Shown here: positions 7,018 through 15,418 of the stretch, in pieces
Numbering within the stretch: position 1 is the first letter of the stretch
Layout: every line of letters starts with the position of its first letter
From: Candidatus Nitrotoga sp. CP45
Lineage (GTDB): Bacteria > Bacteroidota > Bacteroidia > Flavobacteriales > Flavobacteriaceae
DNA length: 27,869 bases
Assembly: GCA_943329165.2 (NCBI GenBank)
Contig: CALQCV020000001.1
Span: 1 to 27,869, forward strand
Reading direction: 5' to 3'
Program-made: the position numbers and the translations under genes
Notes under the pieces: model-generated
Told to the model about the DNA's origin: nothing
Databases searched by the model: none
The model's input: the letters and a program-made list of their open reading frames with translations, nothing else

Positions 7018-9517
7018 AACTCTTGCGCTTCCTCTTAAAAAGCTTATAAACTTCAATCCACATTACGGATAAAAATCCAACTAAAACACTAAATCCAATT
7101 TGTGTTATATCAACTTTTTCAAATAAGAAAAATTTTGAAAAAACTGGAACAAACAGCAATAGAGATGTAATACCTATTGTGATTCCGATAATCATCAAAA
7201 CCAAATTGTTTTTATACCTTATGGTTGTGAAAACAGAATAATAAAAGGAGCGATTCTCTAAAGTCAAAAATATATTTGAAGCTATTAAAGTTAGAAAAAT
7301 TGTAGTTCTGGTATAGGCTTCAGAAAAACCTTCTTCAAAACAGTATTGATACACAAAAAGCAATCCTAAAGTAATGACTAATCCTTGAACAATACTAATC
7401 GTTATTTCTTTAAGATTAAAAAAAGTAGTGGTCAAAGGCCTTGGTTTTAGTAGCATTAAATTCCCTTCCATAGGTTCGTTTTCGTATATCACCGAGCACG
7501 TTGGTCCCATAATGATTTCTAAAAAGATGATGTGAACTGGAGTAAAAATGTTAGGATAAATCCATCCTAATGCCAACGGTATAAAAACGATAAGAATAAT
7601 CGGAATATGAATCGAAATAATATATTGAATGGCTTTTTTGAGATTAATATAAATCTTTCTTCCCATAGCAATAGCATCTATCATTTTACTGAAATCATCG
7701 TCAATTAAAATAAGATTGGCTGCTTGCTTTGCAATTTCGGTTCCTTTTTTTCCCATGGCAATTCCAATATGTGCTGATTTTAGGGCTGGACCATCATTTA
7801 CACCATCACCTGTCATGGCTACAATTTGACCATTATCCTTAAGTGCTTTAATAATTTTAAGCTTGGCTTCTGGAAACATTCTGGTAAAAATGCCGGTTTC
7901 CATGACTTTTATTTTCAAAGTGGCTTCATCCATCTCCATCAATTCATCACCATTTAAAACTTTATCAGCATCTTTAAATCCTACTTGTTTGGCAATATTA
8001 GATGTGGTTGCAGCATTATCGCCCGTAACAATTTTGACTTGGATTCCCGCTTTATAAAATGATTCAAACACTTGCTGAATATTAGCTTTTGGAGGATCAT
8101 AAAAAGCTACTAATCCTTTAAAACTAAACTTAAATTCCTGTTGTGTTTTTGGAAAATCTATTCCAGAAAAATCAGCTACTCCAACACCTAAAACCCGATA
8201 TCCTTCTTTAGCCATGCCTTCCATAGCATTTAAAACTTGTTTTTTTTCTTTATCAGATAAGTTACTGACTTCTATTAGTGCTTCGGGCGCACCTTTAGCT
8301 GCTATAATTCTTTTTCCTTTTTTGTCTTCAAAAACATGTGTCATCATTGGTGGTTTTCCTCCTAATGGATATTCATGAATTAGTTTAAAATTAGGTCGTT
8401 CATCAACCGATTCTAATTTGGCGTAGGCTTCATGAACTGCAATTTCCATAGCATCAAACGGAATGGGTTCACTTGACCACATAGCAAAACTCAAAACTTC
8501 TTCGGCTTCTGTGTTAAGTTTTTCATTGGTATCAATTATAACATTTGATTTGAAAAGATACAGTTGTGCCAAACTCATCTTGTTCTCTGTAATCGTTCCT
8601 GTTTTATCGGTGCAAATTACAGTAGCGCTTCCTAATGTTTCAACGGTTTTTGTTTGTTTAGTGATTATGCCCATCTTCATCAAACGCCACGCTCCTAATG
8701 CCATGAATGTCGCGAATGCTACCGGAATTTCTTCCGGAATGACACTCATGGCAATCGTGAGTGCTTTTAACAAACTGTCTAAAATCGTTTTTGAATGATA
8801 ATAATTCAATCCCCAAACGATTCCAAAAATAACCAATCCAATAATGGACATCTTCTTAACAAAATTAGTAATCTGAAGTTGCAAGGGTGTTTTTTCTTCT
8901 TCGATAGCTTCCAAACTTTTGCCTATTTTACCGAGACTTGTTTGATTACCAATGGCTATAACTTTGCAAACCGCAAGTCCGGTCGCTACGATTGTTCCCT
9001 GAAACACTTGTTTAGCATAAGACGATTCACTTTTAAAAACTGATAATGATTCACCCGTCAAAATAGCTTCATTAACCGAAAAATCATTCGATTGAATTAT
9101 CATGGCATCGGCTGGAATAAAAGTGCCTTCTTCTACTCGAATGATATCCCCTAATACAATTTCTTCGCTCAAGATTTCAACTATTTTCCCATTTCTAATA
9201 ACTTTACTTTTAGGTTGTGATAATTTTTTCAAAGCATCAATAGCGTTTCTACTTCTGGCTTCTTGAAATAGTGAAATAGTAGCAACTAATACAATAGCTA
9301 CTGTCATAAAAATACCATCACCATAATCTCCGGTAATATAATAGATACTGGCAGCTGCAACTAAAAGCAGAAACATGGATTCTTTTACCATTTCTAGTAT
9401 CGAAATCAGTAAATGATTTTTCTGTTGATGTTCCAAAGAATTGGAACCACTTTTTGTTCTTGAGGCTATAACTTCATCATTTGAAAGTCCATTAATAATC
9501 TTATGATTTTCTGCCAT
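7016..9517 (-). CDS. Cation-translocating P-type ATPase
   Basis: This is an 833-residue membrane ion pump with all P-type landmarks. The N-terminal cation-ATPase domain carries NGLSNDEVIASRTKSGSN. The actuator motif LTGESL is near residue 155 and M4 is VIPEEIPVAFATFMALG. The phosphorylation site ICTDKTGTITENKMS has Asp304 as the phosphorylated residue. KGAPEAL binds nucleotide, and VTGDN and MTGDGVNDGPALKSA (about 564-580) form the hinge. About ten membrane segments are expected. The overall type is P2A (calcium-pump-like), with no heavy-metal-binding domain. M5 (ISIHIPII) and M6 (EIIMGPTCS) lack the SERCA site residues Asn/Glu and Asp, so the ion cannot be stated. It is divergent from guaB with a 136-base spacer. 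Confidence 0.93.
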   Translation of the reverse strand: MAENHKIINGLSNDEVIASRTKSGSNSLEHQQKNHLLISILEMVKESMFLLLVAAASIYYITGDYGDGIFMTVAIVLVATISLFQEARSRNAIDALKKLSQPKSKVIRNGKIVEILSEEIVLGDIIRVEEGTFIPADAMIIQSNDFSVNEAILTGESLSVFKSESSYAKQVFQGTIVATGLAVCKVIAIGNQTSLGKIGKSLEAIEEEKTPLQLQITNFVKKMSIIGLVIFGIVWGLNYYHSKTILDSLLKALTIAMSVIPEEIPVAFATFMALGAWRLMKMGIITKQTKTVETLGSATVICTDKTGTITENKMSLAQLYLFKSNVIIDTNEKLNTEAEEVLSFAMWSSEPIPFDAMEIAVHEAYAKLESVDERPNFKLIHEYPLGGKPPMMTHVFEDKKGKRIIAAKGAPEALIEVSNLSDKEKKQVLNAMEGMAKEGYRVLGVGVADFSGIDFPKTQQEFKFSFKGLVAFYDPPKANIQQVFESFYKAGIQVKIVTGDNAATTSNIAKQVGFKDADKVLNGDELMEMDEATLKIKVMETGIFTRMFPEAKLKIIKALKDNGQIVAMTGDGVNDGPALKSAHIGIAMGKKGTEIAKQAANLILIDDDFSKMIDAIAMGRKIYINLKKAIQYIISIHIPIILIVFIPLALGWIYPNIFTPVHIIFLEIIMGPTCSVIYENEPMEGNLMLLKPRPLTTTFFNLKEITISIVQGLVITLGLLFVYQYCFEEGFSEAYTRTTIFLTLIASNIFLTLENRSFYYSVFTTIRYKNNLVLMIIGITIGITSLLLFVPVFSKFFLFEKVDITQIGFSVLVGFLSVMWIEVYKLFKRKRKS

Positions 9518-9592
9518 TCTGAAGAATTAAGTTAGATACACTAAGTTAGTTATTTTAGATGAATTTAAATGTCTTATTTACATAAAGATTAC

Positions 9593-9600
9593 TATATTTG
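9593..9600 (+). promoter_or_regulatory. Bacteroidota -7 promoter box for guaB
   Basis: TATATTTG is an exact TAnnTTTG match. The predicted start site near 9604 leaves a leader of about 50 nt that contains the dyad at 9618-9638. Confidence 0.65.
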
Positions 9601-9617
9601 CTTGCAATTTAACTACA

Positions 9618-9638
9618 ATTCTGAACCAAGTTCAGCAT
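9618..9638 (+). promoter_or_regulatory. Leader dyad of guaB, shared with purB
   Basis: The dyad is ATTCTGAA-N5-TTCAGCAT; the inner stem CTGAAC/GTTCAG has a 3-base loop. It starts 18 bases after the -7 box and ends 16 bases before the guaB ATG. The purB leader carries ATTCTGAA-N5-TTCAGAAT in the matching position. It may be an operator or an RNA hairpin. Confidence 0.6.
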
Positions 9639-9653
9639 AAACTAGAAATTGCA

Positions 9654-11126
9654 ATGAAAGCACACACTACTAAAATCGTTGGAGAAGGTTTAACCTATGA
9701 CGATGTACTGCTAATCCCAAATTATTCTGAAGTTTTACCGCGCGAAGTTAATATTCAGTCGAAGTTTTCGCGAAATATTACTTTGAATGTTCCTATTGTT
9801 TCCGCAGCAATGGATACCGTTACCGAAAGCGCTATGGCAATTGCTATGGCACAAGAAGGCGGTATTGGCGTACTGCACAAAAACATGACTATCGAACAAC
9901 AAGCCGCTAAAGTTAGAAAAGTAAAAAGAGCTGAAGCCGGAATGATTATCGACCCAGTTACTTTGCCTTTATCAGCCACAGTTGGTGATGCCAAGATGGC
10001 AATGAAAGAATACGGCATTGGAGGAATTCCAGTTGTTGACGAAAATGGAATACTAAAAGGTATTGCCACCAATAGAGATTTGCGTTTCGAAAAAATAAAT
10101 TCCCGTTCTATATTAGAAGTAATGACTTCTGAAAATCTGGTTACCGCTGCGGAAGGCACAACTTTACAAGAGGCTGAAGGTATTCTGCAAAAAAATAAAA
10201 TTGAAAAACTTCCGGTAGTAGATGATAATTTTAAACTTATTGGATTAATTACGTTTCGAGATATAACCAAACTGACTCAAAAGCCTATTGCCAACAAAGA
10301 TAAGTTTGGTCGTCTTCGTGTAGCTGCTGCTTTGGGTGTTACAGCTGATGCATTAGAAAGAGCAACTGCTCTAGTAAACGCTGGAGTTGATGCTGTAATA
10401 ATTGATACAGCACATGGTCATACGCGAGGTGTAGTTTCGATTTTAAAAGAAGTAAAAGCAAAATTTCCAAATCTTGATGTGGTTGTGGGTAACATCGCTA
10501 CTCCAGAAGCAGCATTATATTTAGCTCAAAATGGTGCCGATGCGGTGAAAGTCGGAATTGGTCCAGGTTCTATTTGCACAACACGTGTTGTAGCTGGAGT
10601 TGGGTTTCCACAATTTTCAGCAGTTTTAGAAGTCGCTGCCGCTTTAAAGGGAACTGGAGTTCCAGTAATTGCAGATGGTGGAATTCGTTATACTGGCGAT
10701 ATCCCTAAAGCGATTGCTGCCGGAGCAGATTCGGTGATGCTTGGTTCATTACTAGCTGGAACAAAAGAAAGTCCGGGAGAAACTATAATTTTTGAAGGAA
10801 GAAAATTCAAATCGTATCGCGGAATGGGTTCTATTGAAGCCATGGAGGATGGTTCAAAAGACCGTTATTTCCAAGATGTTGAAGACGATATTAAAAAATT
10901 AGTTCCAGAGGGAATTGTCGGCAGAGTTCCTTATAAAGGTGAATTAAACGAAAGCATGCAGCAATTCGTTGGCGGACTTCGTGCTGGAATGGGATACTGT
11001 GGTGCAAAAGATATTCCAATGTTACAAGAAACAGGACGCTTTGTTCGAATTACGGCGAGCGGTATTGGTGAAAGCCATCCGCATAATGTGACCATAACTA
11101 AAGAAGCTCCGAATTATTCGAGATAA
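9654..11126 (+). CDS. guaB: Inosine-5'-monophosphate dehydrogenase
   Basis: GuaB oxidises IMP to XMP with NAD+, the committed step to guanine nucleotides. It has 490 residues, the normal bacterial length. The N-terminal part has [19 protein letters not shown] and [28 protein letters not shown]. Two CBS domains (regulatory Bateman module) lie at about 95-215. The catalytic loop [17 protein letters not shown] has Cys308. [26 protein letters not shown] binds phosphate, and YRGMGS with the flap motif [11 protein letters not shown] follow. It is a single-gene unit with its own terminator, divergent from the P-type ATPase. The leader dyad suggests purine control; that is inference. Confidence 0.98.
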   Translation: MKAHTTKIVGEGLTYDDVLLIPNYSEVLPREVNIQSKFSRNITLNVPIVSAAMDTVTESAMAIAMAQEGGIGVLHKNMTIEQQAAKVRKVKRAEAGMIIDPVTLPLSATVGDAKMAMKEYGIGGIPVVDENGILKGIATNRDLRFEKINSRSILEVMTSENLVTAAEGTTLQEAEGILQKNKIEKLPVVDDNFKLIGLITFRDITKLTQKPIANKDKFGRLRVAAALGVTADALERATALVNAGVDAVIIDTAHGHTRGVVSILKEVKAKFPNLDVVVGNIATPEAALYLAQNGADAVKVGIGPGSICTTRVVAGVGFPQFSAVLEVAAALKGTGVPVIADGGIRYTGDIPKAIAAGADSVMLGSLLAGTKESPGETIIFEGRKFKSYRGMGSIEAMEDGSKDRYFQDVEDDIKKLVPEGIVGRVPYKGELNESMQQFVGGLRAGMGYCGAKDIPMLQETGRFVRITASGIGESHPHNVTITKEAPNYSR

Positions 11127-11143
11127 ATTAAGGAATAAGAGAT

Positions 11144-11188
11144 AAAGTAAAAGGCATAAGATAGTTTCTTATGTCTTTTACTTTTTTT
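11144..11188 (+). terminator. Rho-independent terminator of guaB
   Basis: An 18-base stem (11144-11161 with 11167-11184, one G-U pair, loop TAGTT) is followed by a T-run at 11182-11188. It starts 17 bases after the guaB stop. Confidence 0.88.
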
Positions 11189-11284
11189 ATTAAAATTAAT
11201 TGAGAGTATTCTGAAAAACACTGTACGCAATCAAAAAAGTGCAGATACAGATTATCAAATTATAAATTTATGCATATTTATTAA

Positions 11285-11311
11285 TTATACCCATATTTTT
11301 ATAGGGTGTAA
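11285..11311 (+). promoter_or_regulatory. Candidate operator dyad 1 upstream of amtB
   Basis: TTATACCC (11285-11292) and GGGTGTAA (11304-11311) form an inverted repeat with 7 of 8 matching positions and an 11-base spacer. The half-site recurs in the dyad at 11351-11365. The rest of 11189-11406 is very AT-rich with no other clear signal; only TATATTTT near 11376 resembles a -7 box. Confidence 0.45.
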
Positions 11312-11350
11312 ATTCAAATATTCATAAAAATGACACAATAAATACTTTTT

Positions 11351-11365
11351 TTATACGGGGTATAA
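11351..11365 (+). promoter_or_regulatory. Candidate operator dyad 2 upstream of amtB
   Basis: TTATAC-GGG-GTATAA is a perfect 6-base dyad. Read on the other strand it contains TTATACCCC, the half-site of dyad 1. The centres of the two dyads are 60 bases apart, and this one ends 41 bases before the amtB ATG. Confidence 0.45.
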
Positions 11366-11406
11366 CTCATTTTATATATTTTTATCAAAATTTTAAAATT
11401 AAACAT

Positions 11407-12732
11407 ATGAGAAAAATTATTTTAAGTGTGATTCTAATCACGATTTTAGTGTTATCTGTTTTTTCAATTTATTTATTTCCAGAAGGTACAACATTAGGTG
11501 CTCACGTAGTTGCTCTAAAATTAGATACTGGAGATACTGCTTGGATGCTCTGCGCAACTGGACTTGTATTACTAATGACTCCAGGACTTGGGTTCTTTTA
11601 TGGCGGAATGGTTGGTAAGAAAAATGTAATTAGTACAGTTTTACAAAGCTTTATAGCTATGGTAATTGTTACTGTACTTTGGGTTGTAGTTGGATTTGCA
11701 CTGTGTTTCGGACCTTCAGTAGGAGGTTTTATTGGAGATCCTTCCCACAACATGTTTTTTCAGGGAGTAAGTGCTACTTCAGCATGGGAGTTAGCTCCAA
11801 CGATTCCTTTTATATTATTTGCTTTGTTTCAAGCAAAATTTGCTATTATTACACCTGCTTTAATAACAGGGGCTTTTGCAGAACGCGTACGTTTTTGGGC
11901 GTATATGTTATTTATGGTATTATTTATACTATTCGTTTATGCTCCATTATGCCACATGACTTGGCATCCTGATGGAATCTTTTTTGGATGGGGAGTATTA
12001 GATTTTGCTGGTGGAACTGTAGTACACATGAGTGCTGGTTGGGCTGCTCTTGCAGGAGCTATATTTTTAGGAAAAAGAAAAGTACAAAAAGCAAACCCTG
12101 CGCGTATCACTTATGTATTATTAGGAACTGGCTTATTGTGGTTCGGTTGGTTTGGTTTCAATGCAGGTTCTGCTGTTGGATCTGGAAGCCTTGCTGCACA
12201 AGCTCTAGGAACAACTACTGTAGCTGCTGCCGCTGCCGCAATGGGTTGGGTATTCCTTGATAAGATTTTAGGTCACAAACTTTCTGCAATGGGAGCTTGT
12301 ATTGGCGCTGTCGTTGGATTGGTTGCTATTACTCCTGCTGCAGGTTTTGTATCAATTCCTTCTGCTCTTGCTATTGGTTTTATAGCTAGTATTGTAAGTA
12401 ACCTTGTGGTTAGTAATTTTCCAAAAGGAAAAATCGATGATGCATTAGATGTATTTGCTTGTCACGGTGTTGGCGGTATGGTTGGTATGCTTTTAACTGG
12501 TGTATTTGCCTCAAAATCTGTTAATGCAATTGTTGGTGACAATCAAGGTTTAATATATGGTGATACTACTTTGTTCTTGACACAATTGAAAGCTTTAGTC
12601 CTAGTATCAATATTTGCCTTTGTGGTTTCTTATGCCTTATTCTTTATTGTAAATAAAATTACACCATTACGAGTGAGTGAGGAAAAAGAAGAATTAGGAT
12701 TAGATATTACTCAACACGGGGAATTCCTTTAA
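11407..12732 (+). CDS. amtB: Ammonium transporter, Amt family
   Basis: This is an inner-membrane ammonium channel/transporter of 441 residues. An N-terminal hydrophobic segment (residues 2-25, probable signal peptide) precedes a typical 11-helix Amt core. Markers: DTAWMLCATGLVLLMTPGLGFFYGGM, the PFILFALFQAKFAIITPALITGAFAER region, and DFAGGTVVHMSAG with Asp199 and the first pore histidine His207. FNAGSAVGSG and FACHGVGGMVG follow, with the second pore histidine His353. The tail ends LGLDITQHGE, the usual cytoplasmic tail. A P-II gene (glnB/glnK), the usual neighbour of amtB, is absent on both sides; an outer-membrane barrel gene follows instead. Two upstream dyads suggest regulation. Confidence 0.96.
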   Translation: MRKIILSVILITILVLSVFSIYLFPEGTTLGAHVVALKLDTGDTAWMLCATGLVLLMTPGLGFFYGGMVGKKNVISTVLQSFIAMVIVTVLWVVVGFALCFGPSVGGFIGDPSHNMFFQGVSATSAWELAPTIPFILFALFQAKFAIITPALITGAFAERVRFWAYMLFMVLFILFVYAPLCHMTWHPDGIFFGWGVLDFAGGTVVHMSAGWAALAGAIFLGKRKVQKANPARITYVLLGTGLLWFGWFGFNAGSAVGSGSLAAQALGTTTVAAAAAAMGWVFLDKILGHKLSAMGACIGAVVGLVAITPAAGFVSIPSALAIGFIASIVSNLVVSNFPKGKIDDALDVFACHGVGGMVGMLLTGVFASKSVNAIVGDNQGLIYGDTTLFLTQLKALVLVSIFAFVVSYALFFIVNKITPLRVSEEKEELGLDITQHGEFL

Positions 12733-12772
12733 ATAAATTATTTAAAATCACGCTTATTTACTGAAAATATTT

Positions 12773-12805
12773 TCAACAACATCTTTTTGCCCCAGATGTT
12801 GTTGA
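12773..12805 (+). terminator. 12-base perfect hairpin between amtB and the barrel gene
   Basis: TCAACAACATCT (12773-12784) pairs perfectly with AGATGTTGTTGA (12794-12805) over a 9-base loop. No long T-run follows, so it could be a partial terminator, an mRNA-stabilising hairpin setting the amtB/porin ratio, or an operator. Confidence 0.55.
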
Positions 12806-12868
12806 TGGTATTTTCTATTGTCTTAATCAAAAAAAAACATTACTAATTAATATTTAAAAAACAACAAA

Positions 12869-13939
12869 ATGAAAACAACGACAACAATTTTAAAAAAGAA
12901 TTTTTTACAAATAGTCGGATTTTGCTTAATGGCAATATATGCCGCAAATGCACAAGAAGGCACAACAATATTACCTGGAACTACTTTCGCAGGATCAGCT
13001 GATTTTTATTATAAATATGACTTTGCAGAAGTAGATAACAGTTATACCAGTTTTACACATTCTCACGATTCCTATGAAATTGGTATGGCTTCCATTGAAG
13101 CTTCTCACAAATTAGGAAAAGCCTCCATATTTGTTGATTTAGGTTTTGGTTCAAGAGCAAGCGAATTTACATACAACGATGCTGAAAATACTTTTATGAT
13201 TAAACAAATGTATATTACCTATGATTTTTCGCCTAGTTTTAAAGTAACAGCTGGCAGTTTTGGTACTCATATCGGATACGAATTAGTAGATGCCGTTGAT
13301 AATAAAAACTACAGTATGTCTTATGCTTTTACAAACGGACCATTTTTCAACACAGGAGTTAAAGCCCAATATACCACTGGAAAGTATAGCTTCATGGCAG
13401 GAGTTACTAATCCAACAGATTTTAAAACTGCTAGCGAGGCGGGGTCTAAAAATAAAACTTTTATTGGTCAAATTGGTTATGTTGCAGACAAAGGTAGTGC
13501 TTACTTAAATTTCACTTCGGGAAGCGCTAATCCTGCATCTGACAAAAACAAAACCCAATTTGATTTTGTTGGTAGTAGAAAATTAAATACTAACTTGACT
13601 CTAGGTTTCAATGGAACGTATGCTATGGTTGAGGATGACATTGATAGTGATCTTGATGCTAACTGGTTTTCACTTGTAGGTTATTTAAACTATGCCTTCA
13701 AAGGTAAATGGAGTGTGGCTTATAGATTAGAGTATTTTGATGACAAAGATGGTGCTATCTATGGAGCAATGCCAAGCATCATAGGCAATACGCTATCTTT
13801 TAATTATAAAGAAGGAAACTTTACTTTTATTCCGGAAGTTAGATTTGATTCATCATCAGAAGATATTTTTAGCAAGAAAGATGGTAGTGCCGCAGGTTCT
13901 ACTGCTTATGTTGTATTAGCAACAACCTATTCTTTTTAA
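12869..13939 (+). CDS. Outer-membrane beta-barrel porin (OmpL-like, porin-2 type)
   Basis: This 356-residue protein has a signal peptide (hydrophobic IVGFCLMAIYAANA, cleavage near residue 28). The mature part consists of alternating amphipathic strands rich in aromatic residues (SADFYYKYDF, MYITYDFSPSFKVTAGSFGTHIGYE, SYAFTNGPFFNTGVKAQYTTGKYSFMAGV). It ends YVVLATTYSF, a terminal Phe as in outer-membrane barrels. The overall look fits the putative beta-barrel porin-2 family. It lies 136 bases after amtB in the same direction, with a hairpin between, so it may form an amt-porin unit for uptake of a nitrogen compound. Substrate unknown; the nitrogen link is context inference. Confidence 0.82.
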   Translation: MKTTTTILKKNFLQIVGFCLMAIYAANAQEGTTILPGTTFAGSADFYYKYDFAEVDNSYTSFTHSHDSYEIGMASIEASHKLGKASIFVDLGFGSRASEFTYNDAENTFMIKQMYITYDFSPSFKVTAGSFGTHIGYELVDAVDNKNYSMSYAFTNGPFFNTGVKAQYTTGKYSFMAGVTNPTDFKTASEAGSKNKTFIGQIGYVADKGSAYLNFTSGSANPASDKNKTQFDFVGSRKLNTNLTLGFNGTYAMVEDDIDSDLDANWFSLVGYLNYAFKGKWSVAYRLEYFDDKDGAIYGAMPSIIGNTLSFNYKEGNFTFIPEVRFDSSSEDIFSKKDGSAAGSTAYVVLATTYSF

Positions 13940-13970
13940 AAAATACAATAACCAAAGGAACACAAATTAT

Positions 13971-14000
13971 AAAGGCATAAGTTTAATTACTTGTGCCTTT
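13971..14000. terminator. Hairpin between the barrel gene and purB
   Basis: AAAGGCATAAGT (13971-13982) pairs with ACTTGTGCCTTT (13989-14000) with one G-U pair and a 6-base loop. It lies between convergent stops at 13939 and 14006 and can serve both directions. T-runs are weak. The 11 bases AAAGGCATAAG also occur in the guaB terminator stem. Confidence 0.65.
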
Positions 14001-14005
14001 ATTCA

Positions 14006-15349
14006 TTAAATCCCAGTGTAATTACTTGGAGTGATTTGAAGCAATTCAGCTTTGACTGCATCTGAAACTTCTAATGTTTTAATGAATGCATGAATAGCTT
14101 CTTTGTTGATTACCGAATTAGTTCTGGTCAACCCTTTCAAAGCTTCATATGGATTTGGATAACCTTCTCTTCTTAAAATGGTTTGTATTGCTTCGGCAAC
14201 AACTGCCCAATTTTTCTCTAAATCTTCAGCGAATTTTGATTCATTTAGTAATAGTTTATTCAGGCCTTTTAAAGTGGCGTCAAAAGCGATTAGTGTGTGT
14301 CCGATTGGAACTCCAATGTTTCTTAAAACCGTGCTGTCAGTAAGATCACGTTGCAATCTTGAAATCGGTAGTTTAGCCGATAAGTGTTCAAATATCGCAT
14401 TAGCAATACCTAAATTGCCTTCCGAGTTTTCGAAATCAATTGGGTTTACCTTATGTGGCATGGCTGATGAACCAATTTCTCCTTCCTTGATTTTCTGTTT
14501 GAAATAATCCATCGAAACATAAGTCCAAATGTCTCTGTCTAAATCAATGACAATATTGTTTATTCTTTTCAAAGCATCAAAAAACGCAGCAAAGTGGTCG
14601 TAATGTTCTATTTGCGTGGTTGGAAATGAATATTGCAAGCCAAGTGTATTTTCCACGAAAGTGGTTCCAAACTGCTTCCAATCTATGTCGGGATAGGCTA
14701 CATGATGTGCGTTAAAATTTCCGGTAGCACCTCCAAATTTAGCAGCAAACGGTATATTAAACAATAAACGCATTTGCTCTTCCAAACGTTCAACAAAAAC
14801 CAAAATTTCCTTTCCTAAACGTGTTGGCGAAGCTGGCTGACCATGTGTTCTGGCCAACATCGGAATGTCGTTCCACTCCATCGCCAGTTCTTTTAGTTTT
14901 GAAATTAATCCAATCAATGATTTCAAATACACTTCCTGAAACGCTTCTTTTGTAGATAACGGAATGGCGGTATTGTTAATGTCTTGCGAGGTTAAACCAA
15001 AATGAATAAACTCTTTGTATTGCGATAATCCCAAGGCTTCAAATTTTTCTTTAATGAAATATTCTACCGCTTTTACATCGTGATTTGTAATTTTTTCAGT
15101 GTTTTTTATCCATTGCGCATCTGCGGTAGTAAAGTTTTTATAGAGATTACGCAGGCTGTCAAAAACAATTGGGTTTACTCCTTTTAGCTGTGGTAAATTA
15201 GCTTCGCATAAAGCAATGAAGTACTCCACTTCTACCAAAACTCGGTATCTGATTAGCGCTTCTTCAGAAAAATAATTGGAAAGTGATTTGGTTTTACTTC
15301 GATACCTTCCGTCAATAGGAGAAACGGCGTTTAATGGTGTTAGTGACAT
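14006..15349 (-). CDS. purB: Adenylosuccinate lyase
   Basis: PurB splits SAICAR to AICAR and fumarate, and adenylosuccinate to AMP and fumarate. It has 447 residues. The fumarase/aspartase superfamily regions are all visible: ISPIDGRYRSKTKSLSNYFSE at the N-terminus, TSQDINNTA near 165-175, LARTHGQPASPTRLGKE near 165-185, and the signature loop GSSAMPHKVNPIDFENSEGN near 290-310 carrying the catalytic serine. It is monocistronic by appearance, with the sirtuin gene 150 bases upstream on the same strand behind a terminator-like structure. Its leader carries the dyad shared with guaB. Confidence 0.97.
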   Translation of the reverse strand: MSLTPLNAVSPIDGRYRSKTKSLSNYFSEEALIRYRVLVEVEYFIALCEANLPQLKGVNPIVFDSLRNLYKNFTTADAQWIKNTEKITNHDVKAVEYFIKEKFEALGLSQYKEFIHFGLTSQDINNTAIPLSTKEAFQEVYLKSLIGLISKLKELAMEWNDIPMLARTHGQPASPTRLGKEILVFVERLEEQMRLLFNIPFAAKFGGATGNFNAHHVAYPDIDWKQFGTTFVENTLGLQYSFPTTQIEHYDHFAAFFDALKRINNIVIDLDRDIWTYVSMDYFKQKIKEGEIGSSAMPHKVNPIDFENSEGNLGIANAIFEHLSAKLPISRLQRDLTDSTVLRNIGVPIGHTLIAFDATLKGLNKLLLNESKFAEDLEKNWAVVAEAIQTILRREGYPNPYEALKGLTRTNSVINKEAIHAFIKTLEVSDAVKAELLQITPSNYTGI

Positions 15350-15363
15350 GTGTAGTGTTGTTT

Positions 15364-15384
15364 ATTCTGAATTTATTTCAGAAT
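15364..15384 (-). promoter_or_regulatory. Leader dyad of purB, shared with guaB
   Basis: On the minus strand it reads ATTCTGAA-N5-TTCAGAAT, a perfect 8-base dyad. It starts 15 bases after the purB -7 box and ends 15 bases before the ATG. It has the same 8-N5-8 layout as the guaB leader dyad, with 15 of 16 arm positions identical. Confidence 0.6.
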
Positions 15385-15398
15385 CTTTTTGTAAGTTG

Positions 15399-15406
15399 CA
15401 AATTTA
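15399..15406 (-). promoter_or_regulatory. Bacteroidota -7 promoter box for purB
   Basis: The minus strand reads TAAATTTG, an exact TAnnTTTG match 49 bases before the purB ATG. Confidence 0.6.
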
Positions 15407-15418
15407 GGTAATCCTAGT

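Noticed and set aside
9516..9523. Extra ATTCTGAA half-sites at 9516 and 11208
   Set aside because: Neither has the partner arm at N5, and about one occurrence per strand is expected by chance in DNA of this composition.
9755..10270. A 171-codon frame antisense to guaB
   Set aside because: It lies wholly within a fully supported guaB gene, and its composition mirrors the CBS region codons. No upstream signal was seen.
11189..11406. Riboswitch or sigma-54 promoter before amtB
   Set aside because: No conserved riboswitch core and no TGGCAC-N5-TTGCA-like element could be seen; only the dyads reported above.
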